A stretch of 7,856 nucleotides of DNA from Deltaproteobacteria bacterium (GTDB taxonomy: Bacteria > Desulfobacterota > Binatia > UBA9968). Positions 1-6,925 of the stretch are shown piece by piece (positions within the stretch are counted from its first letter, which is position 1; each line of letters begins with the position of its first letter). Under the pieces are notes generated by a model. That model did no database searches and was not told where the DNA came from. It worked only from the letters and a program-made list of their open reading frames with translations. Location: positions 2,596-10,451 of the forward strand of contig VBLN01000013.1 in NCBI GenBank assembly GCA_005878685.1, in the 5' to 3' direction. The position numbers were made by a program, and so were the translations under genes.

Positions 1-50
1 CGCAATTCCCGGCGGTTACTGAAGCTTTAAAAGCCCACTCAGGAGTTGTG

Positions 51-641
51 CTACTTCATCTTGTACGGAATCTGTATTGGACCGTAGCTCTGCCAGTACT
101 TTTTGTTGACTGGGTCGTACCTGCCTTGGAGAAAGGCTCCGGGCTTTTCGGCGCGCACGATCACGGCCACGGTGCGTTGCTCCCCGCTTTCTTCCGCATG
201 GATCTGATAAGGCGGCACGAGGTCAACGTCGCCTGGCCCAACGCGAAATTTGCCGGTCTGGCATATCTCTGCATAATCTGGCTTGGAGCCGTGCTCCAAC
301 CGCTCGTAACGTTCGATGGTCTCGATGCCATCTAAAACGCCGTAGAGGGTCCAGTTATGGGCGTGATCGTGGATTTGGGTACGAGTCTTAGGGGCTTTAA
401 TGAGTCCGTTGACGACGAAGCCGAATTCAGGATCTTCGTAGAAAAGGAGGTTTTCGGCGCGGTCCTTCTGACTGCAGTTTGGCCAGTTCTTGGATGACAT
501 GCTGATGCTGGGGTCGGCCAGAAGCTCTCTCAATAGGGGCTCAAGTTGTGCCCACCGCTTCTCTGGCTTTTGCTCCTTGGCAAATAAGTCCCGGGCTGAG
601 GAAATAAATCGACTAAATGCAGATTGGCTTTGCCGGGTCAT
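51..641 (-). CDS. Cysteine-dioxygenase-like cupin protein
   Basis: A 196-residue protein of the cupin fold, closest in pattern to the thiol dioxygenase (cysteine dioxygenase) group. The motif TQIHDHAHNW gives H91 and H93 as probable iron ligands, and H148 in PPYQIHAEE is the likely third. The 57-residue gap between first and last ligand is close to the 54 of mammalian cysteine dioxygenase. The glutamate of ordinary cupin motif 1 is absent, as expected for a three-histidine site. The Ser-x-His-x-Tyr triad that follows the third histidine in true cysteine dioxygenases is not seen; the equivalent stretch reads TVAVIVRAE. Cysteine is therefore an unproven substrate. I chose the ATG at 641 because GAGGAGGAG lies just upstream; the frame stays open to 722 but would then overlap the preceding gene. 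It is the last gene of the nitrile-hydratase-like operon, 62 nt after the beta-like gene. Cupin class is fairly sure; substrate is unknown. Confidence 0.8.
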   Translation of the reverse strand: MTRQSQSAFSRFISSARDLFAKEQKPEKRWAQLEPLLRELLADPSISMSSKNWPNCSQKDRAENLLFYEDPEFGFVVNGLIKAPKTRTQIHDHAHNWTLYGVLDGIETIERYERLEHGSKPDYAEICQTGKFRVGPGDVDLVPPYQIHAEESGEQRTVAVIVRAEKPGAFLQGRYDPVNKKYWQSYGPIQIPYKMK

Positions 642-703
642 ATTCTCCTCCTCTTTGGCTTCGTCTGTTTTCCTCCCGAGGAATAACGCTCGTGGCCAAC
701 AGT

Positions 704-973
704 CTATTCCGCTTCCAGCCACTCTTCATGCACGTCCACGCGGAGCTTGTCATGGCTTGAGCCTCCGAAGATCTCCTTAACGTCAAAGAGCACAGTGTAG
801 AGAGGCGAATAAAGGCCACGGTGATCCTGAGGGTTAGGAATGACCCCATGGAGGGCGACAATCACTCCCTTCTTCCCTCTGATGTGCTTCGGCGTCCTGG
901 GGTTTCCCACGGGATTTTCCTGCTTGATCCTCACTTGGTCGCCCACATGGAACCTGTAATTCTCACCACCCAC
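704..973 (-). CDS. Nitrile hydratase beta-like C-terminal domain protein
   Basis: An 89-residue protein that matches only the C-terminal SH3-like barrel of the nitrile hydratase beta subunit. Recognisable family positions are YRFHVGDQVRI (6-16), GNPRTPKHIRGKKGVI (23-38), HG (42-43), LYTVLFDVKEIFG (58-70) and VDVHEEWLE (79-87), matching the usual F-x-x-GD-x-V, GHTR-x-PRY-x-RG-x-G, LY-x-V-x-F and LWG elements. The N-terminal helical half of a normal beta subunit (full length about 210-230 residues) is absent. Thiocyanate hydrolase also splits beta into two polypeptides, but no partner for the N-terminal half is visible here. R28 lies where beta contributes an arginine near the metal site; that alignment is by eye. 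Start is the GTG at 973, with no strong SD site and 20 nt after the alpha-like stop, so translation is probably coupled. A later GTG (codon 10) would cut into the domain. It most likely pairs with the alpha-like protein. Confidence 0.78.
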   Translation of the reverse strand: MGGENYRFHVGDQVRIKQENPVGNPRTPKHIRGKKGVIVALHGVIPNPQDHRGLYSPLYTVLFDVKEIFGGSSHDKLRVDVHEEWLEAE

Positions 974-993
974 GACATTTGCTTGCAGTGAAA

Positions 994-2037
994 CTAGGCG
1001 TAAACCGGACGAACACGCTCTGTTCGTTCTGCTTCTTTGCGACGGGACGGATGCAACGCGTACCCGGCGCCAATGAGACTATCGATCGTCACCAGCTTCG
1101 CAAGCTCCTCTTCTGACATCTCCTCTGTGTCTGGAGGTCTTTGAGGCAGCACCATGTATCGGACATCCGAGGTGCTGTCGTGAACCCTGATCTCTACAGA
1201 CGGAGGAATTCTTAGGTGGAACATCGCCTCTAGAGTCCCTCTCGGGTCTCTAATGATTCTTTGCTTGTAGCTATCATGCTTGTACCACCACGGGGTATCT
1301 CCGAGGAGATCGTGAGGATAGCAGGAGCATAGGGTACAGACGACGATGTTGTGGACGGATTCTGTATTCTCAACCACTCCTAACTTGCCCAGTCGGCCTG
1401 GAGGGATTCCGAGCTCCCTAACGGCTTGTCTTCCCGTGGCAATGAGATTTGCCTTGAACTCCGGATCGACCCAAGCTCTCGCGACGATCCGGCCTCCGCT
1501 CCATTCGGTCTCAGCGCTGAGAGCCTCCTGTCTTCTCCTGAACTCCTTCTGGTCGATTAATCCCTTCCGGAGCAATGCTTGAGCAAAAGCATCGAGGAGC
1601 GTTTTGCAGTCCCTCAAGTCGCGCTCCAGTCGCGCGATTCGCTGCTCGAGGGTACCATCGTGTTCCTTCTTGGCGATGCGGAAAAAATCGTCGTAGTCGC
1701 CTCTCTCTTTTCTGGTGTCCTCGATCACCATTTCGATCCCTTTAACCGGCAGCGATGAAACAAGACCAAAGCCTCTCACATAGTCGTCCAGCCCGTCTTC
1801 CAGTGCCCTGATGCGAGCCTCCATGCCTTTACGGGCTTTGGAGGGTTTTACTGTGTGCTTTGGAGATGGATTGGCCTTGAGCAAGTCGTAGAAAGTTACG
1901 GCGCCTCTCCTGGCGAAGTAAATAACACGGGGCTCGAACCGCTTGGTCCGGTAGTACTCAAGATCTTCTTCAACAGCTCTCACGTGGACCTCGTGGTCAT
2001 GCATGTGAGGCTTCGCCGCTTTTCTATTCTTGGCCAT
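994..2037 (-). CDS. Nitrile hydratase alpha-like protein with long N-terminal extension
   Basis: A 347-residue protein whose residues from about 135 to 325 match the alpha subunit of nitrile hydratase or the gamma subunit of thiocyanate hydrolase. Family landmarks are ALLRKGLID (154-162), RIVARAWVDPEF (183-194), VVENTESVHN (221-230), the metal claw VCTLCSC (233-239; C234, C237, C239), WWYK (250-253), RYMVLPQRP (293-301) and VTIDSLIGAG (316-325). In this family two of the cysteines are oxidised and bind low-spin Co(III) or Fe(III); Thr at 235 is the cobalt-type signature. After the claw, YPH replaces the usual YPW. Normal alpha subunits have about 200 residues; here roughly 130 N-terminal residues are added, containing two extra copies of the family's N-terminal helical unit at 57-58 residue spacing. 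ATG at 2037 follows AAAGGGA, 16 nt after the VOC gene. Of 39 Arg codons, 21 are AGA or AGG, far more than in rapZ. Fold and metal site are sure; the reaction is not. Confidence 0.88.
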   Translation of the reverse strand: MAKNRKAAKPHMHDHEVHVRAVEEDLEYYRTKRFEPRVIYFARRGAVTFYDLLKANPSPKHTVKPSKARKGMEARIRALEDGLDDYVRGFGLVSSLPVKGIEMVIEDTRKERGDYDDFFRIAKKEHDGTLEQRIARLERDLRDCKTLLDAFAQALLRKGLIDQKEFRRRQEALSAETEWSGGRIVARAWVDPEFKANLIATGRQAVRELGIPPGRLGKLGVVENTESVHNIVVCTLCSCYPHDLLGDTPWWYKHDSYKQRIIRDPRGTLEAMFHLRIPPSVEIRVHDSTSDVRYMVLPQRPPDTEEMSEEELAKLVTIDSLIGAGYALHPSRRKEAERTERVRPVYA

Positions 2038-2053
2038 TGATGTTTTTCCCTTT

Positions 2054-2926
2054 CTATTCCCCGAAAGGGATCAGGCCGTCGCGTCCCCGGTGATAATCTC
2101 TCTGAGTCTGTGTCGGGTCGCGGTTGACGAGCGGCCGGTGATACATCTGGTGGCGCAGACTTCGCACCTCGTGCTCGAGCCGAAACACTTCTCGGCCATT
2201 TTCGGGATCGATCAGATCCTTGAAGCGGAACTGGTGGTTTTGCACGTCCTCCATGATCCGGTTGTGTCGTTGCAGAAACGCGTAAGGGCGGGAGAAGTTA
2301 GCGACATAGATGGCGATGTGATGGCCATCGTATGGACGGATCTCTTCGCTTGTTTCCCTAAAGAGGAGCCACTGGTTGCGACCGATTTCCACCCGGACTA
2401 CTGGCATGCCGTTTTCGGAAAACATGCTGGAAGGAGCCTGCATCACCTCCTGATAGAAGCGGGCGATGCCTGAGGCGGTACCCGGTCTGGTCTGGAACTC
2501 GACATAGGGCATGCCAAGCGCCATATCGCTGAACCTTGGGGTTGGGCAGTGGCAGCGGAAACGATTTCCCCATGGGCAGGTAACCGCCAGAGAGTTGCTC
2601 TCGGCAGACCAGGAGAAATGAGTGCCCTTGAGCGGCTCTTCGACCGCCTTGAGGCGGCTCTCTAAAAGATCTAGATCCGGAACCACAAGACCGATCAGGC
2701 CTGGAATGATCTGCGGCCGGGCTCGCGTCGGCAGATGGAACTGCTGCTCCCCCACGTTGGCCCACATATTTCCAAGACCGACATTCAAGTAGGGGTCCCT
2801 CGCGAATCCAAGGCCGACCACATAAAAGAGCGTGGCCTTCGCCTGGTCAGGAATCTCGACATTCACATGCTCTAGCAGGACGATGTTGCCCACATCCTCT
2901 GCGGTATAGTCGTGCGCGGCTTCCAT
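2054..2926 (-). CDS. Two-module VOC (glyoxalase/extradiol dioxygenase-type) protein
   Basis: A 290-residue protein of the vicinal oxygen chelate superfamily, which uses a divalent metal for isomerase, lyase or ring-cleavage chemistry. Numbering from the GTG at 2932, module 1 runs from LEHVNVEIPD (20-29) with the typical FYVVGLGF segment to NRFRCHCP (123-130). Module 2 starts at MPYVEFQTRPG (141-151), continues with IARFYQEVM, GHHIAIYV (203-210) and DPENGREVFRLEHEVRS (242-258), and ends in a basic tail of about 35 residues. Probable metal ligands are H22, H204 or H205, and E253 or H254; these are inferred by position only. GTG at 2932 would extend the protein by two codons, but GAGGTGA overlaps that codon and is well spaced for the ATG at 2926, so ATG is chosen. 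It is the first gene of the operon, about 26 nt below the predicted transcription start. The superfamily call is firm; no specific reaction can be assigned. Confidence 0.8.
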   Translation of the reverse strand: MEAAHDYTAEDVGNIVLLEHVNVEIPDQAKATLFYVVGLGFARDPYLNVGLGNMWANVGEQQFHLPTRARPQIIPGLIGLVVPDLDLLESRLKAVEEPLKGTHFSWSAESNSLAVTCPWGNRFRCHCPTPRFSDMALGMPYVEFQTRPGTASGIARFYQEVMQAPSSMFSENGMPVVRVEIGRNQWLLFRETSEEIRPYDGHHIAIYVANFSRPYAFLQRHNRIMEDVQNHQFRFKDLIDPENGREVFRLEHEVRSLRHQMYHRPLVNRDPTQTQRDYHRGRDGLIPFGE

Positions 2927-2959
2927 AGTCACCTCAAAGCCCCTTGGAAATTTGAGATC

Positions 2960-2990
2960 ATTATAATTCCGACTTGTAGGTCGGCGTCAA
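2960..2990 (-). promoter_or_regulatory. Candidate MerR-type promoter of the nitrile-hydratase-like operon
   Basis: On the minus strand the sequence reads TTGACG (2990-2985), a 19-nt spacer, then a perfect TATAAT (2965-2960). A 16-bp dyad begins immediately after the -35 box and is followed by AAT before the -10 box. A 19-bp spacer is too long for efficient sigma-70 use and is typical of promoters untwisted by MerR-family activators. From memory, the Tn501/Tn21 mer promoter has the same layout (TTGACT, 16-bp dyad starting CCG and ending CGG, AAG, then -10). Transcription would start near 2953, about 26 nt before the VOC start codon. No MerR-type gene is in the window, so the regulator is unknown. 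Confidence 0.6.
2969..2984. promoter_or_regulatory. Operator-like dyad in promoter spacer
   Basis: A 16-bp interrupted palindrome with perfect 5-bp arms: CCGAC, six bases, GTCGG. It fills the spacer directly after the -35 box, where MerR-family dimers bind. The position supports an operator rather than a transcription terminator, since the arms are short and no T-run follows on the minus strand. Confidence 0.55.
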
Positions 2991-3069
2991 GTAGGCGAAG
3001 GTTCTGTTGTAGAAGGTGTTGTCAGCGGCGGGGAGCCCCCTCGAGGAGCGCAGACGACAGTATGTTCGA

Positions 3070-4374
<1,305 letters not shown>

Positions 4375-4378
4375 CTAC

Positions 4379-5557
4379 TTATGGCTTTGCCGCGGCTTTT
4401 TTTAATGCCTCGACCCGGTCAGTCTTCTCCCAGGTAAAGCAGCCGTTCTCGGGCGTGCGTCCAAAGTGGCCGTAGGACGCGCTCGCGCGGTAGATGGGTC
4501 GCTTCAAGTCTAGAGTCTCGATAATGCCTTTGGGCGTGAGATGGAAAACTTCTCTGATGATTCGAGCCAGTTCTTTTTCCGGGACGACTCCGGTATCGAA
4601 GGTATCGACGGCTATGGAGACGGGCTCAGCGACCCCGATCACGTAAGCCAATTGGACCTCACATTTGCGCGCGAGCCCAGCGGCAACGATGTTTTTGGCG
4701 ATGTAGCGGGCCATATAAGCAGCGCTGCGGTCCACTTTGGAGGGATCCTTGCCCGAGAAGGCGCCGCCGCCATGGCGCCCCATGCCGCCATAGGTATCCA
4801 CAATGGTCTTGCGGCCCGTCAAGCCGCAGTCGCCTTGGGGTCCGCCGACGACGAAGCGCCCCGTGGGGTTGACATGGTAAACAGTATTCTTGTCGAGATA
4901 ATCTCGGGGAATGACGGCGCGGATCACGCCGTCGATGACGGTCTCTTTAAGCTTGTTATACTCTACCTCGGGAGTGTGCTGCGTCGAGATCACGACATTG
5001 CTTACGCGCGTGGGTCTTCCATCTCGATATTCCACGGTCACCTGCGACTTGCTGTCCGGCCTAATGAAAGGGGCTTCGCCTCCCTTGCGAATCTTGGCTA
5101 GGTATTTGACCAGGCTATGGGCCATCTGAATAGGGAACGGCATCAGCTCAGGAGTCTCATCGCAGGCATAGCCAAACATCATTCCCTGATCCCCGGCTCC
5201 TTGCTCTTTGAATAACCCTTCTCCTTCGGTGACGCCCTGAGAGATGTCCGGCGATTGGCGCTCTACGGCGCTAATGATCGCGCAGGTATTGCCGTCAAAA
5301 CCCATCGCCGAGTCGGTGTAGCCGATATCGCGGACGACCTCACGGGCTATTTCGTTATAGCTGACTTTTGCCGTACTCGTGATCTCTCCGGCAACGACGA
5401 TCATCCCGGTCTTCGTCAAGGCTTCGCAGGCGACTCGGCTATTGGGATCTCCACTCAGATGAGCATCAAGAATGGCATCAGAGATCTGATCGCACATCTT
5501 GTCCGGATGGCCTTCGGAGACTGACTCCGAAGTAAAGAGAAAATCTTTCACTGCCAT
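4379..5557 (-). CDS. metK: S-adenosylmethionine synthetase (methionine adenosyltransferase)
   Basis: A complete 392-residue enzyme making S-adenosylmethionine from methionine and ATP in the cytosol. All family motifs are present: [17 protein letters not shown] (14-30) with the catalytic His17 region, [11 protein letters not shown] (57-67), the adenosine-loop hexapeptide GAGDQG (120-125), [11 protein letters not shown] (133-143), [12 protein letters not shown] (166-177), [21 protein letters not shown] (238-258, interrupted by no gaps) and the phosphate loop GGGAFSGKD (263-271). ATG at 5557 is preceded by a near-consensus SD, AGGAGGTGG, with about nine bases spacing. It is the first gene of the metK-ahcY pair, separated from the HPr gene by about 150 nt. 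The Arg codons I read are mostly CGN, unlike the nitrile-hydratase alpha-like gene downstream. Confidence 0.98.
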   Translation of the reverse strand: MAVKDFLFTSESVSEGHPDKMCDQISDAILDAHLSGDPNSRVACEALTKTGMIVVAGEITSTAKVSYNEIAREVVRDIGYTDSAMGFDGNTCAIISAVERQSPDISQGVTEGEGLFKEQGAGDQGMMFGYACDETPELMPFPIQMAHSLVKYLAKIRKGGEAPFIRPDSKSQVTVEYRDGRPTRVSNVVISTQHTPEVEYNKLKETVIDGVIRAVIPRDYLDKNTVYHVNPTGRFVVGGPQGDCGLTGRKTIVDTYGGMGRHGGGAFSGKDPSKVDRSAAYMARYIAKNIVAAGLARKCEVQLAYVIGVAEPVSIAVDTFDTGVVPEKELARIIREVFHLTPKGIIETLDLKRPIYRASASYGHFGRTPENGCFTWEKTDRVEALKKAAAKP

Positions 5558-5620
5558 TCAGTCCACCTCCTGAAACGCTGCCTCGAAGAGCAGAATTATC
5601 TTTCTATATCGGATAAGAAA

Positions 5621-5636
5621 CGGGGAATCAACCCCG
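5621..5636 (-). terminator. Small GC hairpin between HPr gene and metK
   Basis: On the minus strand CGGGG, a six-base loop TTGATT, and CCCCG form a 5-bp all-GC stem followed by TTTCTT. It could be a weak intrinsic terminator of the rpoN-to-HPr operon or a structure in the metK leader. The stem is short and the T-run is interrupted, so the call is tentative. Confidence 0.35.
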
Positions 5637-5650
5637 GTCCTAGCTTCTGT

Positions 5651-5656
5651 ATAATA
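5651..5656 (-). promoter_or_regulatory. Weak -10 candidate upstream of metK
   Basis: The minus strand reads TATTAT here, five of six to the sigma-70 -10 consensus, about 95 nt before the metK ATG. No good -35 is found 16-18 nt upstream; the best reads are ACTTTT, AACTTT and GAACTT. If used, the GC hairpin at 5621-5636 would lie at the very start of the transcript. Confidence 0.25.
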
Positions 5657-5708
5657 GAGCAACGAGTTGAATAAAAGTTCCGAAGCAGGGCTAGGATCCG
5701 GATCGAGC

Positions 5709-5984
5709 TTACTCGCTCTCGTAAAACCTCTTTTCGAAAAGTTTCTCAACGGCGTGCAAAGCCTCCTCAGCGTCTTTGCCCTCTGCTTCCACATGGACCT
5801 TGCTTCCTTGAGTTGCGGCCAACGTGAGCAGCCCCATGATGCTCCTTGCGTCAACCACCTGATCATCCTTGGAGATCTTCACCTCAGCGGAAAACTGATG
5901 GACCGTTTGGACCAGTTGGGCTGCCGCGCGGGCGTGCAAGCCGAGTTTGTTCTTGATTTCGAGTTTTTTGGCGATCTTAGCCAT
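5709..5984 (-). CDS. HPr family phosphocarrier protein
   Basis: A 91-residue HPr, the small cytosolic protein that takes phosphate from Enzyme I and passes it to EIIA proteins. The active-site motif NKLGLHARAA (12-21) holds the phosphorylated His17. A second motif, DARSIMGLLTLAA (45-57), has Ser48 at the position equivalent to Ser46 of Bacillus HPr, the target of HPr kinase/phosphorylase, so regulatory phosphorylation is possible; no kinase gene is in the window. The ATG at 5984 lies four bases after the rapZ stop and has only a weak SD, so translation is probably coupled to rapZ. In this context it is likely the donor for EIIA-Ntr encoded two genes upstream. Enzyme I and EIIA-Man genes, which often accompany this cluster, are not between it and metK. 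ptsH or ptsO naming cannot be decided. Confidence 0.95.
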   Translation of the reverse strand: MAKIAKKLEIKNKLGLHARAAAQLVQTVHQFSAEVKISKDDQVVDARSIMGLLTLAATQGSKVHVEAEGKDAEEALHAVEKLFEKRFYESE

Positions 5985-5988
5985 CGCT

Positions 5989-6855
5989 CTATTTGTCGAT
6001 GTCCCTGTGCTTTATATGGATGTGACGGCGCTCGTCCTCCAGCCGCTTCTTTAGCACCTCGACTAAGACTACCGACCGGTGCCTGCCGCCGGTACAACCC
6101 AAGGCCAAAGTAAGACTGCTCTTCCCCTCGCGTTCGTATTGCGGCAGGGTAAGCTCCAATAGCGAATAAAGCCGGTCCAAATAGAGACGCGTTTCTTCCC
6201 GCTTCATGACGAAATCCTGCACCTCTGGGTCTAAGCCGCTTTTCCCTCTGAGATCGTTGACAAAAAATGGGTTGGGGAGAAAACGCACGTCAAGGATCAT
6301 ATCCGTATCGAGGGGAATGCCGTATTTGTAGCCAAAGGAGGTGAGGAACAGCGTCATCCTTTTAGGGCTTAAAATCTGGCTGAAGTGCTGCTCCATCTCT
6401 CTTTTGAGTTCATGAACGTTGAAGCTGCTCGTATCGATAATCTTATCGGCTAAGGCCCGCATCCCTTCCAAAGCCTTGCGCTCGCGAGTGATCCCCTCCT
6501 GGATCGTACCTTGGCCGGCCAGCGGGTGGGGCCGTCGGGTCTCGCTAAAGCGGCGCAGGAGAACCTCATCGGCAGCGTCGAAGAAAAGCACCTGCATTCG
6601 GTGTCCTTGAGCGCGCACCTCGGCCAGCACCTCAGGCCAGGATTGGAAGAAACGGCCCTCACGGAGATCGATCCCCAAAGCAATCCTTTGGATTCCTTCC
6701 TGGTAGCCTTGGCACAGATCGATGAATTTCGGGATCAAAAGCACGGGCAGGTTGTCAATGCAGAAGAACCCGTTATCTTCCAGCGCCCTGATAGCGACGC
6801 TCTTGCCTGAACCCGAAAGTCCGGTGATGATAATGATGTCCAGAGCCACAGCCAT
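5989..6855 (-). CDS. rapZ: RapZ family nucleotide-binding regulator (YvcJ/YhbJ)
   Basis: A 288-residue P-loop protein. In E. coli RapZ binds small RNAs and guides RNase E to GlmZ, controlling glucosamine-6-phosphate synthase; Bacillus YvcJ is a GTP/ATP-binding homologue. The RNA role is established only for enterobacteria, so here it is a family name, not a proven function. Sequence marks are Walker A GLSGSGKS (12-19), the conserved FCIDNLP (31-37), the Walker B-like VLFFDA (89-94), RRPHPL (107-112), FGYKYGIPLDTDMILDVRF (174-192) and the C-terminal GCTGGRHRSV (253-262). Length is typical. ATG at 6855 lacks a clear SD (CCGAAAAAA precedes it) but leaves a normal N-terminus. It follows ptsN by 70 nt and its stop is four bases before the HPr start, a common linkage of PTS-Ntr genes. 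Confidence 0.96.
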   Translation of the reverse strand: MAVALDIIIITGLSGSGKSVAIRALEDNGFFCIDNLPVLLIPKFIDLCQGYQEGIQRIALGIDLREGRFFQSWPEVLAEVRAQGHRMQVLFFDAADEVLLRRFSETRRPHPLAGQGTIQEGITRERKALEGMRALADKIIDTSSFNVHELKREMEQHFSQILSPKRMTLFLTSFGYKYGIPLDTDMILDVRFLPNPFFVNDLRGKSGLDPEVQDFVMKREETRLYLDRLYSLLELTLPQYEREGKSSLTLALGCTGGRHRSVVLVEVLKKRLEDERRHIHIKHRDIDK

Positions 6856-6865
6856 TTTTTTCGGT

Positions 6866-6924
6866 AATCAGCAATCAGTCGTCAACTCATAGTTTCTTTT
6901 CTGGAAGCTGACTGTTGATGGCGA
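6866..6924. repeat. Iterated heptamer spacer between ptsN and rapZ
   Basis: Within the 70-nt gap the plus strand has three consecutive related 7-mers, AATCAGC, AATCAGT and CGTCAAC (6866-6886). The right side has the inverted form, GAAGCTG and ACTGTTG (6904-6917), whose complement gives related 7-mers. In the minus-strand transcript AGTCAGC can pair with GCTGATT (seven pairs, one G-U), with alternative registers possible. It looks like a short degenerate member of the heptad repeats found between genes in some bacterial genomes. Confidence 0.45.
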
Positions 6925-6925
6925 G

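Noticed and set aside
1..50. Possible terminator or further gene after the cupin stop.
   Set aside because: ACTCCTGAGT followed by GGGCTTTT gives only a four-base stem with a two-base loop, and the 50 bases to the edge are too few to call a gene.
2030..2473. Plus-strand frame of 147 codons opposite the VOC gene; similar long plus-strand frames lie opposite ahcY, metK and rapZ.
   Set aside because: All lie antisense to genes with clear family motifs and show no recognisable motifs of their own.
3024..3050. GGGG-GCT-CCCC and CCTCGAGG self-complementary stretches as a possible ahcY terminator.
   Set aside because: Stems are only 4 bp and no T-run follows on the minus strand.
3041..3058. Plus-strand TCGAGGAGCGCAGACGAC resembles the 5' half of the SAH riboswitch consensus.
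   Set aside because: It is on the strand opposite to ahcY and downstream of it, the second conserved half (CAGGCUCGG and AACGGCGCUC-like parts) is missing, and no plus-strand gene follows.
2957..3064. Minus-strand open frame without a start that ends DNTFYNRTFAYLTPTYKSEL followed by two stops, looking protein-like.
   Set aside because: About 36 codons at most, no start or ribosome site, and it overlaps the promoter candidate. It could be a gene remnant but there is no support beyond the look of the peptide.
5558..5866. Minus-strand 102-codon frame overlapping the HPr gene and reaching the metK start.
   Set aside because: It runs out of frame through the conserved HPr coding sequence, has no family features, and seems only an open shadow frame.
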